Shown: one piece after another, positions 47,740 to 57,600 of the stretch | How positions within the stretch are numbered: position 1 is the first letter of the stretch | How the letters are laid out: the number at the start of each line of letters is the position of its first letter | Origin: Rathayibacter rathayi | GTDB taxonomy: Bacteria; Actinomycetota; Actinomycetes; Actinomycetales; Microbacteriaceae | Direction of reading: 5' to 3' | DNA: 64,000 nucleotides | NCBI RefSeq assembly: GCF_004011095.1 | Contig: NZ_CP028129.1 | Location: 496,001 to 560,000, forward strand | Translations under genes and position numbers: made by a program | The notes under the pieces: generated by a model | What the model saw: the letters and a program-made list of their open reading frames with translations, nothing else | Database searches by the model: none | What the model was told of the DNA's origin: nothing

Positions 47740-48432
47740 ATGACGGATCTGATCGACACGACTGAGATGTACCTGCGCACCATCCTCGAGCTCGAGGAGG
47801 AGAACATCATCCCGTTGCGTGCACGCATCTCGGAGCGGCTCAGCCACTCGGGACCGACCGTTTCGCAAACGGTGGGACGCATGGAGCGCGACGGCCTCGT
47901 CGTCGTCTCGGGCGATCGCCACCTCGAGCTCACCTCCGACGGCCGCCGCAAGGCGATCCATGTGATGCGCAAACACCGCCTCGCCGAGCGGCTCCTGCAC
48001 GACGTCATCAAGCTCGACTGGGAGTTCGTGCATGAGGAGGCGTGCCGATGGGAGCACGTCATGAGCGAGCAGGTCGAGCGCCGTCTCCTGGAGATGCTCG
48101 ATCACCCGACGGAGTCGCCCTACGGGAACCCGATCCCGGGACTCGACGAGCTCGGCGACACGCCCGCTTCGCGGTTCGCGGACGGGGTCATCAACCTGCC
48201 GCGCTTCGTCGCCGGATCGGCCGAGCCCCGTCGTGGCGTCGTGCGACGACTGGGTGAGCCGGCGCAGGTCGATCCGGAGCTCCTTCTCCAGCTCAAACAG
48301 GCGGGCGTCGTCCCCGGCGCCGAGGGCGAGTTCTCGGCCCTCAACGGTTATGTGCTCGCCCGCATCGACGGTGCCGACGCGGGCATCGAGCTGCCCAACG
48401 AGGTCGCCGCGCACATCTTCGTCGTCGTCTGA
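47740..48432 (+). CDS. DtxR/IdeR-family metal-dependent repressor
   Basis: A 230-residue regulator. The N-terminal winged helix reads MYLRTILELEEENIIPLRAR and SGPTVSQTVGRMERDGLV. The dimerisation/metal domain (about 75-140) has HRLAERLLHDVI, EEACRWEHVMSEQVE and HPTESPYGNPIP, whose Cys, His and Glu positions form the Fe/Mn site. The C-terminal SH3-like domain is present, so it is full length. Iron (IdeR) versus manganese (MntR) cannot be decided; the cysteine at EEAC favours iron. Confidence 0.9.
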   Translation: MTDLIDTTEMYLRTILELEEENIIPLRARISERLSHSGPTVSQTVGRMERDGLVVVSGDRHLELTSDGRRKAIHVMRKHRLAERLLHDVIKLDWEFVHEEACRWEHVMSEQVERRLLEMLDHPTESPYGNPIPGLDELGDTPASRFADGVINLPRFVAGSAEPRRGVVRRLGEPAQVDPELLLQLKQAGVVPGAEGEFSALNGYVLARIDGADAGIELPNEVAAHIFVVV

Positions 48433-48544
48433 CGGGCGTCGCACCCCGCGACTGTGCAGAACACGCTTGTACCGCATCCGGTGACGGGCCGGGGACGAGA
48501 GAGCGGTCTCTTTCCCTTGAGAAGATGACAAATCGGTAACGGTC

Positions 48545-48696
48545 GCTTACGCTCTGTGAAGCCCTGCGGCCGAGCCTCGGTCACAGGGCGCGGGATCCGA
48601 CGCCCCCACACCCGTCTCGGATCCCGCGCACACCGATGCTTCGTGCACGAGACGGGACAGCTGCCTGGGCTGAGGGGACGTCGGAGGATCTCCCCC
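48545..48696 (+). ncRNA. Structured leader upstream of the NlpC/P60 gene, possible c-di-AMP riboswitch
   Basis: The 264-base gap between the DtxR-type and NlpC/P60 genes holds no protein gene but clear RNA-like structure. Perfect 13-base arms, GCGCGGGATCCGA (48588-48600) and its complement (48617-48629), enclose a 16-base loop. A smaller GCCCTG...CAGGGC stem (48561-48589) precedes it. In actinobacteria, NlpC/P60 and Rpf genes are often preceded by the ydaO/c-di-AMP riboswitch. I could not match its conserved core, so the class is open. Confidence 0.35.
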
Positions 48697-49656
48697 TTGC
48701 CCCACAATCCCGTCACCCCGAACGACGGCGCCGGCCCACCCGACCGGTTCCGCTCCACCCACCCCGACCGCTCCGGCGACTCGACCTTCGAGAACCAGCC
48801 CCCTGTGATCCGCGCCCGGATACAGGGGGACGCCCCCGTCTCCCGCCGGGCCGTACCTGCGGCCTCCGCCCGCCGCACGGACGTCACCGATTTCGTGCCG
48901 TCGCCGGCCGGCACACCGCGCAAGCGCCGAGGCCGTGTCGTCGGCAAGGTCGCGATGGTCGGTCTCGCCGGCGCGCTCGTGGCGACCGTGGCTCTCCCCG
49001 CCTACGCGTTCACTCCCGGCAGCCAGGAGAACGGCCTGTTCGCCGCCTCGCGCGCCGACCTCCTCCGCCAGGGTTCGGCCCAGACCGTCGCGGTCGACGG
49101 CGGAGTGGTGCAGGCGGCGATCGCGCGCGACGGCTTCTCGGCCGAGGCCGCGCCGCCGCCGCCCGCACCCGAGCCCGAGCCCGAGCCCGCCGTGGTCGCG
49201 GAGCCCGTCGTCGACACCACCGACGTCGCCGAGGCGCGTGCCGCGACCGCCGAGGAGTTCACCGCCAACGCCGGCACCTCCGCGAGCGAGATCGCAGCGA
49301 CCGCACCGACCACCAGCTACAGCCTCTCGGCCGTGTTCGCCACCGCCATGCAGTACCAGGGCGTCCCCTATGTCTTCGGCGGAGCCCGACCGAACGGCTT
49401 CGACTGCTCCGGCTTCGTGATGTACGTCTTCGCGCAGTACGGCATCTCGATGCCGCACTCTGCCGCGGGCCAGGGCGCTATGGGGACCTCCGTCTCGCTC
49501 GCCGACGCCCAGCCCGGCGATCTTGTGATCATGGACGGTCACGACGGCTTCTACGCGGGGAACGGCAACATCCTGCACGCGCCGTACGAGGGCGCGAGCG
49601 TCCGTGTGCAGCCGCTGTGGACGTCCGACTACCGGATCGTGCGCATCAACGGCTGA
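48697..49656 (+). CDS. Secreted NlpC/P60 peptidoglycan endopeptidase
   Basis: A 319-residue cell-wall hydrolase. The N-terminus is long and polar. A transmembrane/signal stretch (VAMVGLAGALVATVALPAYA) lies near residue 100, then a Pro/Glu linker and the C-terminal NlpC/P60 domain with catalytic cysteine in NGFDCSGFVMYVFAQYG and histidine in IMDGHDGFYAGNGNILHAP. It should cleave D-Glu-diaminoacid stem-peptide bonds. TTG 48697 is the best start: GGAGG sits nine bases before it, and the ATG-initiated frame further up runs through the leader hairpin. Confidence 0.87.
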   Translation: MPHNPVTPNDGAGPPDRFRSTHPDRSGDSTFENQPPVIRARIQGDAPVSRRAVPAASARRTDVTDFVPSPAGTPRKRRGRVVGKVAMVGLAGALVATVALPAYAFTPGSQENGLFAASRADLLRQGSAQTVAVDGGVVQAAIARDGFSAEAAPPPPAPEPEPEPAVVAEPVVDTTDVAEARAATAEEFTANAGTSASEIAATAPTTSYSLSAVFATAMQYQGVPYVFGGARPNGFDCSGFVMYVFAQYGISMPHSAAGQGAMGTSVSLADAQPGDLVIMDGHDGFYAGNGNILHAPYEGASVRVQPLWTSDYRIVRING

Positions 49657-49671
49657 CCTGTCGATCTGCCC

Positions 49672-49706
49672 GAGAGCCCACCCCCTCCCCGAGGGGGCGG
49701 GCTCTC
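49672..49706 (+). terminator. Terminator after the NlpC/P60 gene
   Basis: GAGAGCCCACCCCCTC at 49672-49687 pairs with the complement at 49691-49706 (one bulge mismatch) around CCC. Confidence 0.7.
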
Positions 49707-49806
49707 GTCATTCCCGGGGTGTGAACGCCGCGTGACGAATCCTGACCTGACCCTGGTATTCCGCGCGTGAAGGGTTAACCTGAACCTCAGTCCGCTCGCA
49801 CGGCGA

Positions 49807-50076
49807 GTGGATTCATTCGTCGAGGGACGGAGCGTCGGGATGGCCGAGCGGAGCGGACGCCACAGCGTGGCTCTGCTCTCGCGCGTGCGGCCGGCCGAGT
49901 CGATACGTGCGCGGGTCCTCGCCGCGACGGTGCACTCCTCCGACACGCGGATACGACTCCACGCCATCACGCGGCGCTGCGCCGTGGCCCCGCAGGGCGC
50001 CGTCCTCACGACGGCGCCCTTGCTCGTGGCCGCGACGGCTTCGCGGGACGGCGTGCGACAGCACGGAGGTCACTGA
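49807..50076 (+). CDS. Doubtful hypothetical ORF before the HNH gene
   Basis: An 89-codon frame beginning GTG 49807 ends in TGATG overlapping the HNH start, which is how coupled genes look. The protein (SVALLSRVRPAESIRARVLA) is basic and low in aromatic residues and matches nothing I know. Without it the interval 49707-50075 would be gene-free, so treat this as weak. Confidence 0.25.
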   Translation: MDSFVEGRSVGMAERSGRHSVALLSRVRPAESIRARVLAATVHSSDTRIRLHAITRRCAVAPQGAVLTTAPLLVAATASRDGVRQHGGH

Positions 50077-50573
50077 TGCGCACTCTGGTTCTCAACGCCG
50101 GCTACGAGCCGCTCGCGGTGGTGTCGTTCAAGCGGGCGCTAGTCCTGCTGATGACCGAGAAGGCGACCGTCATCGCTGCGGACGAGGGCAATCCGGTGCA
50201 CAGCGCGCAGGGCGACTATGTGCGGCCGTCGGTGATCGTGCTGACGCGGTATGTCCGGATCCCGAGCGGCCGTAACGTGCCGGTGTCGCGCCGCGGAGTG
50301 CTGCGTCGCGACAACCACCGCTGCGGCTACTGCGGGCAGCACGCGGCGACGATCGACCATATCCAGCCCAAGTCGCGCGGCGGACGGGACACCTGGGAGA
50401 ACCTCGTCGCCTGCTGCCAGCGCTGCAACAACCTCAAGAGCGATCGCACCCCGCACGAGATGGGTTGGCGGCTGCGCACCGTCCCCCGGATGCCGCGCGC
50501 CGGCTCCTGGCTCGTGCGCGGCGCGGAACGAACGCAACCCGATTGGGACGACTACCTCGCTCCCGCCGCCTGA
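50076..50573 (+). CDS. HNH endonuclease family protein
   Basis: A 165-residue protein with an HNH nuclease: CGYCGQHAATIDHIQPKSRG, then WENLVACCQRCNNLKSDRTP. The two CxxC pairs hold structural zinc, and the DH pair is the metal site. The N-terminus VLNAGYEPLAVVSFKRALVL is typical of the conserved single-copy actinobacterial HNH protein. Its role in DNA or phage defence is unproven. Confidence 0.9.
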   Translation: MRTLVLNAGYEPLAVVSFKRALVLLMTEKATVIAADEGNPVHSAQGDYVRPSVIVLTRYVRIPSGRNVPVSRRGVLRRDNHRCGYCGQHAATIDHIQPKSRGGRDTWENLVACCQRCNNLKSDRTPHEMGWRLRTVPRMPRAGSWLVRGAERTQPDWDDYLAPAA

Positions 50574-50594
50574 CGGCCAGCGGACGGAGGGCGC

Positions 50595-50655
50595 CGCGAG
50601 ATGCCACTTATGACGAGGCCTGCCGGCGTGTCGGCGTCATAAGTGGCATCTCGCG
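50595..50655. terminator. Bidirectional hairpin between the HNH and phosphoketolase genes
   Basis: Perfect 21-base arms (50595-50615 and 50635-50655, containing GATGCCACTTATGACG) flank a 19-base loop. It lies between convergent genes, 22 and 9 bases from their stops. Confidence 0.7.
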
Positions 50656-50663
50656 GGAGGGGG

Positions 50664-53120
50664 CTACTCGGTGTTGGTGGTGTGGCTGGGGGCGCCGGCC
50701 CAGGTCCAGTTCGCGACCTCGGGGATGTCCTCGCCGTGCTCGCGGGTGTAGGCGCGGGCACGGATGCGGGCGTCCTGCATGTCCTGGCGCAGGCCGGCGG
50801 CGCGGGCGCCGAGTCCGGACGTGCGGTCGATGACGTCGATCACCAGCGAGTAGCGGTCGAGGTCGTTGAGCATCACCAGGTCGAACGGAGTGGTGGTAGT
50901 CCCGTTCTCTTTGTATCCGTGCACATGCAGGTTGTCGTGACCGGTGCGCTTGTAGGTCAGGCGATGGATCAGCCAGGGGTAGCCGTGATACGCGAACACG
51001 ACGGGGCGATCGGGAGTGAAGATCGCGTCGAACTCCTGATCGGAGAGGCCATGCGGGTGCTGCGACTCCGACATTAGGCGCATCAGGTCGACCACGTTCA
51101 CCGTGCGGATCGCCAGGTCCGGGAGTTTCTCGCGGAGGATGCTGACGGCCGCGAGGGTCTCCAGCGTCGGCACATCGCCCGCACACGCGAGCACGACGTC
51201 CGGGGACTCGCCCTGCCGCTCGCTGCTCGCCCACTCCAGGATCCCGAGGCCGCGCGTGCAGTGCGTGACCGCCTCCGACATGGTGAGCCACTGGGGCGAG
51301 GGCTGCTTGCCGGCGACGACCACGTTGACATAGTCGACGCTGCGGAGGCAGTGGTCGTAGGTGGAGAGCAGCGTGTTCGCGTCGAAGGGGAGGTAGACGC
51401 GGACGACGTCGGGCTTCTTGTTCAGGACGTGGTCGATGAAGCCGGGGTCCTGGTGGCTGAAGCCATTGTGATCCTGGCGCCAGACGTGGCTGGAGAGCAG
51501 GTAGTTCAGGCTCGCGATCGGGCGGCGCCACTCGATGTCGCGGGTCCCGTCGAGCCACTTCGCATGTTGGTTGAACATCGAGTCGATGATGTGGATGAAC
51601 GCCTCGTAGCAGGTGAAGATCCCGTGGCGGCCGGTGAGCAGGTAGCCCTCGAGCCAGCCCTGGCACTGGTGTTCCGAGAGGACCTCCATCACGCGTCCGG
51701 CGCGGGCGAGGTGGTCGTCGAGCGGGCTGAGCTCGGCGTCCCACTGCTTGTCGGTGGCGGAGTAGACGGACTGGAGTCGGTTGCTGGCGACCTCGTCGGG
51801 ACCGAAGAGGCGGAAGGTGGTCGGGTTGGCGCGGATGACGTCGGCGAGCCACTCGCCCAGCACCTTCGTGGCCTCCGCGACGGTGCCGCCGGGCTGCTCC
51901 ACTACTACCTCGTAGCGGCGGAAGTCGGGCAGGTCGAGGGTTTGCCGTAGGAGCCCGCCGTTGGCGTGCGGGGTGGCGCTCATCCGCAGGTCGGCCTCGG
52001 GGGCCAGCGAGCGGACACGGTCCGCGATGCCGCCGCTCTCGGTGAACAGCTCCTCGGGGCGGTAGGAGCGCAGCCAGTCCTCGAGGAGGCGGGTGTGGGC
52101 CTCCGTGTCGCGGGCGTTGGGCAGCGGGACCTGGTGCGCGTGGTAGGTGCCCTCGACCCGGACGCCGTCGATCTCGGTCGGGCAGGTCCAGCCCTTCGGA
52201 GTCTTCAGCACGATCATCGGCCACGCTGGTCGGCTGAGGTCGCCCGCGGCGGTGCGTTCCTTGATCGCGGCGATGCGGTCGAGCACCGTGTCGAGGACGT
52301 CGGCGAAGCGCTCGTGCACGCGCATCGGGTCCTCGCCGTCGAAGCCACCCTCGACCAGGAACGGCTCGTGGCCGTAGCCGCGGAGGAGGCTGCCGAGCTC
52401 TTCGTGAGGGATGCGGGAGAGGATGGTCGGGTTCGCGATCTTCCAGCCGTTCAGGTGCAGGATCGGCAGGACCACGCCGTCGGTGAGCGGGTTCACGAAC
52501 TTGTTGGAGTGCCAGCTGGTGGCGAGCGGGCCGGTCTCGGCCTCGCCGTCGCCGATGACCGCCGCGACCAGGAGGTCCGGGTTGTCGAAGGCCGCTCCGT
52601 ACGCGTGGCTCAGCGCATAACCGAGTTCGCCGCCCTCATGGATGCTGCCCGGGGTCTCGGGTGCGGCGTGGCTGGGGATGCCGCCGGGGAAGCTGAACTG
52701 GCGGAACAGGCGGCGCAGTCCCTCCTCCGACTCGTCGATGTGGGAGTAGATCTCGCTGTAGGTGCCGTCGAGGTAGGCGTTCGCGACCATGCCCGGGCCG
52801 CCGTGGCCGGGACCGGTGATGTAGAGGGTTGGTTGGCGCCGCTCGCGGATTGCACGGTTGAGGTGGGCGTAGATCATGTTGAGCCCGGGAGTGGTGCCCC
52901 AGTGACCGAGCAGGCGGGGTTTGATGTCGTCTCGGGTCAGCGGGGTCTTCAGGAGCGGGTTCGCCAGAAGGTAGATCTGCCCGACGGCGAGGTAGTTGGC
53001 GGCGCGCCACCAGGCGTCGACTGTGTCGAGCGTGTCTTGGGTCAGCTTGGCGTCGGAGGGTCGGGGCACCCAGCTGTGCTCGGGGATGGGAAGGAGGGAC
53101 GGAGTGGGGGAGTCGGCCAT
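50664..53120 (-). CDS. xfp: Phosphoketolase (xylulose-5-phosphate / fructose-6-phosphate)
   Basis: A thiamine-diphosphate enzyme splitting xylulose-5-P or fructose-6-P into acetyl phosphate and an aldose phosphate. The 818-residue protein has [40 protein letters not shown], the cofactor site [16 protein letters not shown] and [21 protein letters not shown] 53120 gives the family's N-terminus and length. An in-frame extension upstream is not coding: it runs into the decayed permease copy. Confidence 0.96.
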   Translation of the reverse strand: MADSPTPSLLPIPEHSWVPRPSDAKLTQDTLDTVDAWWRAANYLAVGQIYLLANPLLKTPLTRDDIKPRLLGHWGTTPGLNMIYAHLNRAIRERRQPTLYITGPGHGGPGMVANAYLDGTYSEIYSHIDESEEGLRRLFRQFSFPGGIPSHAAPETPGSIHEGGELGYALSHAYGAAFDNPDLLVAAVIGDGEAETGPLATSWHSNKFVNPLTDGVVLPILHLNGWKIANPTILSRIPHEELGSLLRGYGHEPFLVEGGFDGEDPMRVHERFADVLDTVLDRIAAIKERTAAGDLSRPAWPMIVLKTPKGWTCPTEIDGVRVEGTYHAHQVPLPNARDTEAHTRLLEDWLRSYRPEELFTESGGIADRVRSLAPEADLRMSATPHANGGLLRQTLDLPDFRRYEVVVEQPGGTVAEATKVLGEWLADVIRANPTTFRLFGPDEVASNRLQSVYSATDKQWDAELSPLDDHLARAGRVMEVLSEHQCQGWLEGYLLTGRHGIFTCYEAFIHIIDSMFNQHAKWLDGTRDIEWRRPIASLNYLLSSHVWRQDHNGFSHQDPGFIDHVLNKKPDVVRVYLPFDANTLLSTYDHCLRSVDYVNVVVAGKQPSPQWLTMSEAVTHCTRGLGILEWASSERQGESPDVVLACAGDVPTLETLAAVSILREKLPDLAIRTVNVVDLMRLMSESQHPHGLSDQEFDAIFTPDRPVVFAYHGYPWLIHRLTYKRTGHDNLHVHGYKENGTTTTPFDLVMLNDLDRYSLVIDVIDRTSGLGARAAGLRQDMQDARIRARAYTREHGEDIPEVANWTWAGAPSHTTNTE

Positions 53121-53193
53121 GCGCTCACGCTCCCAGCTGGGCGCGTGAGGCGGAAGGGCCTTGCGGCGCTTGGTCCGCGGGCGAGCCGGGGTG

Positions 53194-53406
53194 CTTGGTC
53201 CTGTCCGCCGGTTTAGCTGCTGCGCGGGGTCGCGCGGCGGAGGATAGCCCAGCCCGCGAGGGCGGCGAGAGCGGTCGGGATCAGCGAGAGTGCGTAGCCG
53301 CCGATGAAGCCGAGGCCGGTGCCGAGAGAAGTTGTGGCGTGTGGCTCCGTAGCCCGGTGCCAGACCGAAGCTGATGTTCACGGCCTGGACGGTGACGACC
53401 ACCATC
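53194..53406 (-). pseudogene. Decayed partial copy of the ABC permease gene
   Basis: 53194-53319 is nearly identical to 62212-62337, the 3' end of the intact permease gene plus bases beyond its stop (one mismatch seen). 53318 to about 53406 then matches 62666-62754 with more differences, so about 330 bases are deleted in between. Reading the complement gives [18 protein letters not shown] before the frame breaks. It marks the left edge of the 9-kb insertion. Confidence 0.85.
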
Positions 53407-53654
53407 CATTTACCGAGAGTAGCGATTACCCCACATGGACCGCCCGACAGTGGGTTCACCGGGCGCCGGCACGGGCCGGGAAATCGTGCGTCAACACGTC
53501 TGTGAAAAAACGGATTATCAGAAAGGCGACACTTGCTGCCGTGACCACCAAAAATACAAAATTAGGCTCGATTGAAGCGAGCCGCCTCTTCCGCGTTTTC
53601 TTAATAAATAAGAGCGCTCGATAAGCCAGGGCGTAAGCGGGCCTCATGTAGGCC
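53407..53654. other. AT-rich stretch with no supported gene
   Basis: Composition drops sharply to AT-rich (for example AAAAATACAAAATTAGG near 53549). A 63-codon frame on the complement with one hydrophobic segment exists, but I see no ribosome site or family. It is probably foreign remnant DNA. Confidence 0.4.
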
Positions 53655-54017
53655 GCAAAAGGACTCCGACGGCGTCGCCGACGCCCTCATCGAGGGATCA
53701 GCAACCTGCCCGCGCACGTACGCGGCTCGATGAAGTGGGATCAAGGCACCGAAATGGCCCGCCACGCGCAGCTCACTCTCGCGACCAAGTTGCCCGTCTA
53801 CTTCGCGCACCCGCGGTCCCTGTGGGAGCGGCCCTCGAACGAGAACACCAACGGGCTGATCCGCGAATACCTGCCCACGGGCGTCGAGATCACCAACCAT
53901 CAGCCCTGCGTCGACGCCATCGCCGACGAACTCGACGACCGACCCCGCCAAACCTTCGGCTTCCGAACACCACGCGAGACATTCGAGAAACTCCTCACCG
54001 ATCACGCCGTTTCTTAG
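53655..54017 (+). pseudogene. IS30-family transposase, C-terminal fragment
   Basis: After a frameshift near 53690 the frame reads LPAHVRGSMKWDQGTEMARH, YFAHPRSLWERPSNENTNG and IREYLPTGVEITNH, holding the second Asp and the Glu of the IS30 DDE domain. It ends FGFRTPRETFEKLL. The N-terminal half is missing. Confidence 0.82.
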
Positions 54018-54470
54018 ACGACTTGACACCGCCGATGCCCTCGCGGGTGAATTCGCCCTTGCGGTGGGCGTAGATCCAACGGTAGATCGCCTCGTGGGAG
54101 ACCGAGCGGCCCTCGGCGTCAGGTGAGTGCGTCATCACGTCAATGTTTGCGCCCACGGCCCCGAGCCGCGATCGTCCCGCGATCTGCCGCGGAGTCAGAG
54201 ACCGCTTCAGATCCGATCGAACCCGCGCGGAAAGCACCGGATCGACATCGATCAGCTGCTCCTGCGGACGAGCTCGACGCTTGCGTGCCTTCGTCTGTGC
54301 CGACAGCGGCTGATATCCGCGGGACTTCAACGAGTTCCGGCCCCGATCCCCCACACGACCATTTGGTCCCGCCCGATCAGCTCACCGATCGCCCGATCGC
54401 TCAGCCCCTGCTTGACCCCGACCGCGATCCGAGCCCGATCCTCAAAGGACAACTGCCGACGCATCACCAA
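54012..54470 (-). pseudogene. IS30-family transposase, N-terminal fragment in inverted orientation
   Basis: The complement from about 54470 reads RRQLSFEDRARIAVGVKQGL and SDRAIGELIGRDQMVVWG (HTH of IS30). After a frameshift it continues with RDRGRNSLKSRGYQPLSAQT to VSHEAIYRWIYAHRKGEF. It meets the C-terminal fragment head-on, so the two halves belong to different or internally inverted copies. Confidence 0.8.
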
Positions 54471-54614
54471 CGACCCCCTCCGTTGCTACGACGCTATGAC
54501 ACCGCCTACCCAAAATGGGGACTTGCGCATGGGTGTTCCCTGCCAAATGATCAAACGGCACCGCCCTTTCATGCACTCGTGAGCTCATGCGAGGTGAACC
54601 AGTTCGAGAAAGAG

Positions 54615-57600
54615 ATGCCGATGCGCACCAGGATCCTTAGTTCACGTCGACCTTCGACCGCCCTGGCTGTAATAGCGTTATGGTTGCTTCTTGCTGCAAG
54701 CCTTCCTTCGGTTTCTTACGCCCAGCAAACCAGCTTTGAAGCGCCAGCAAACGTTCCCGGCGCCGAAATCGATCCAAGCGCAGCTGCGAATGCATCTTTA
54801 TCCGTTCCGGAGGAACAGCGCAGTTCGCTACTTGGGAATGATTGGGCTGCAAGCAAAGACCTCATAGCCGTCGCTGCCGGATCGGACCTTGGGTTTTCCG
54901 TACTGGCGGCGAAGGCCTCCGATGGATACTCATGGCAAAGCGTCGCCATGCTGACCGTACCTGGCGTGGAGACGAGCCAGTGGATTGGCAACACCTGTAC
55001 AACTGGTGACGGATCCAAGCTCGTCGCGGTATACGCCCCGCGCGAAGTCACGAATAGCGAGTACGGCTACAGCGAGGGTGCTTACGCGGCCGTTGTGGAT
55101 CTACGCACGGGCAAGGTGACCGACCTTGGGTCGGGCTATAGCATCGCGTACTTTAACCCCGGTTGCGGCGTCGGTGACTCGATTGTCTTGACCTCTTACA
55201 CCTCGCCTGGGCAGACGACTCTTACGGTAGTGGATGCGAACTCGGATGAGCAGTCGACTGTCAAGGTGGACGGCGTGGTCACGTCGGCCACTAAGGATCA
55301 GGGAGGGATCGTCGCCGCGTCTACGAATTCCCTCCTCCGCGTGGCACCCGATGGAACGATATCCCAGATCGCAAGCACTGAAGGTATTTCTTATGATCTC
55401 GTACCTACAAAAAAAGGCGTCGCATTTCTGGAGACAGATGGGATAACGGCAAGGGCGAAAGAGATCGAGCCTGCGCTCGAAGCGCCCGCAGCGGATCCTG
55501 TCGCGATAGCTTCCGCTCCCTTGACCGAGTTGGGACTAACTCGCGATGGGGCAGGAGAGGTCTATGTCCTCGGCGACGCTGATGCTGATACTCCGGAAGG
55601 TATCAGTGTAGTAGATGTTCCGGCCGCCGCGAGGATTTCGGCCACTGGCGAGCTGGCCATCACCGAGGTCAAGCCCGCCCTTGTCGCTTCCGAAAATGCG
55701 CCGGTAGAGCCCGGCCTTCCACATACCGCCGTAGAGATCTTGGGCACGAGCCTCGTGACGGACAAAGACGTCACCTTCCTTCTGGATCCCGAAACTACTG
55801 CAGCTGGCCTCAGTGCAGATAGTGACGTCGCGCCCTCAGCCGCTGACGACGCCGTAACGTCCGGCATGGGAGCCGGCGGCGCGGGCGGCCGACTAGGAAT
55901 GGCTCGATCGGCGCCGCTACGTCTCGCTGATCCGTCGCCCACGAATCCAGTGGAGAGCGAGCGCGCATGTAGCGTGCCCCGTAACGATCCGGGGAATCAG
56001 GCCTATCAACCAAAACCGCGCCAGGTGGAGTGGGCGGTGGACATGGCGGTGAAGGGTCTCCTCACCAATGACCGGCCTGCAAACTGGCAAGGACAGAACC
56101 TCGGAGTCTATGCGCCGCAAAAAATCTTTCCGAAGCCGACGCTCGATGGCGGAGGCGAGATACCCGCGCAGATCGTGCTCGGAGTGCTGACACAAGAATC
56201 TAACCTTTGGCAGGCCTCGCGATACACGACGCCTGGCGAAACGGGAAATCCACTGATCGGTAATTTCTACGGCAACTCCCGCACCGCCGACGGTCCCGCG
56301 TTCTGGTCAACCAACTTCCTTGCTGCAGCCGACTGCGGTTACGGTGTTAGCCAGATCACGGACCGCATGCGCCTATCGGGTATGCCGCGACCTGGTGACA
56401 CAGATGATGCCTTCGACTATCAAACCCAGCGCAGGATCGCCCTCGACTACCAAGTCAATATTGCCCTCGCAGTGAAAATGCTGACCGAGAAATGGAACCA
56501 GACCCGAGCGCGCAACATGTCCATCAACAATGGTGATCCGTCAAAGATCGAAAATTGGTTCTTCGCCACATGGGCCTATAATTCCGGACTACACGCGCCT
56601 GGCGAAGCGGGGACTAACGGGGCTTGGGGTGTTGGCTGGCTGAACAACCCGGCCAACCCGCTATATGACCCAGCACGCCAAGCTTTCCTAGATACCTCTG
56701 CCGCCGATGCGGCCAAACCCCAGAACTGGCCGTATCCCGAGAAGGTAATGGGATTCGCTGCGTACTCTATCGAGCTTTCCGACAGCGCGACGACCACCGT
56801 GATGGGATATCGCACGGCCTCGTGGAATGCAAACGACGACGCCGAGGGTACAATTAATCGTCGCAAAGTAAAACCGCCCATTTTTACTTTTTGCAGCGTC
56901 GCTGCGAACAGCTGTGATCCAACGAAGAAGGTTCAGCCCGCCGACGGATCCGAGAAGGCGGGGCCCTGTCTACACAAGGACGCATCTGGTTCTTACGACT
57001 TGCGCTGCTGGTACCATCAGTCGGCGAAGTGGAAGAGTGATTGCGCCACGACTTGCGGCGTCGGCTTTATCCGCTTTGATCCCGGCTATGCAGCCGAGCC
57101 CGATAGCAGAGCCTTCCCTGTGGCGTGTCGCGATGGCGTAGGTAAGATGTCTGGCCTTCCTGCCGACGCGCTTCTGATCGATGACGTTCCGTCGAATGCG
57201 ACGCCGAGTAGAAGCGACTGTGCGGCGAAAGCCAGCAATGGTAGCTTCGCGTTTTCCTTCTTCCGCTCATCTCTGGGGCAGTACCCCGGCAAGATTGACT
57301 TGCATCAGCTGGGAACTGGCGCGAATGGCCACTTCTACTTCGCCCACACCCGTCCGGCTTCAAATGCGATGACGAATCCAAGCGGAACGGCGACGATCAA
57401 TGGCACTTGGACACTAGATCACTCGCTCAGCCAATGGGGCAGAGTTTTGGTGCACATGCCTGACCATGGAGCCTGGACGCAGCAGGCCGAGTATACGATC
57501 GATCTCGGCAACGGAACGAAAAAGACACGAGTAGCACTGCAGCGAAATTATGCCAATACTTGGATATCGTTGGGGGTCTTCTCGTTCGCTGGAACGCCGA

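Noticed and set aside
49765..49790. DtxR/IdeR-box-like sequence (GGGTTAACCTGAACCT)
   Set aside because: Only a half-site resembles the iron box and no confident gene follows, so it is not strong enough to annotate.
53121..53459. In-frame extension upstream of phosphoketolase
   Set aside because: It runs backward into the decayed permease copy; ATG 53120 gives the family's normal N-terminus.
53456..53647. 63-codon minus-strand frame with one hydrophobic segment
   Set aside because: Looks like a small membrane or toxin peptide, but there is no ribosome site and it lies in AT-rich remnant DNA beside broken genes.
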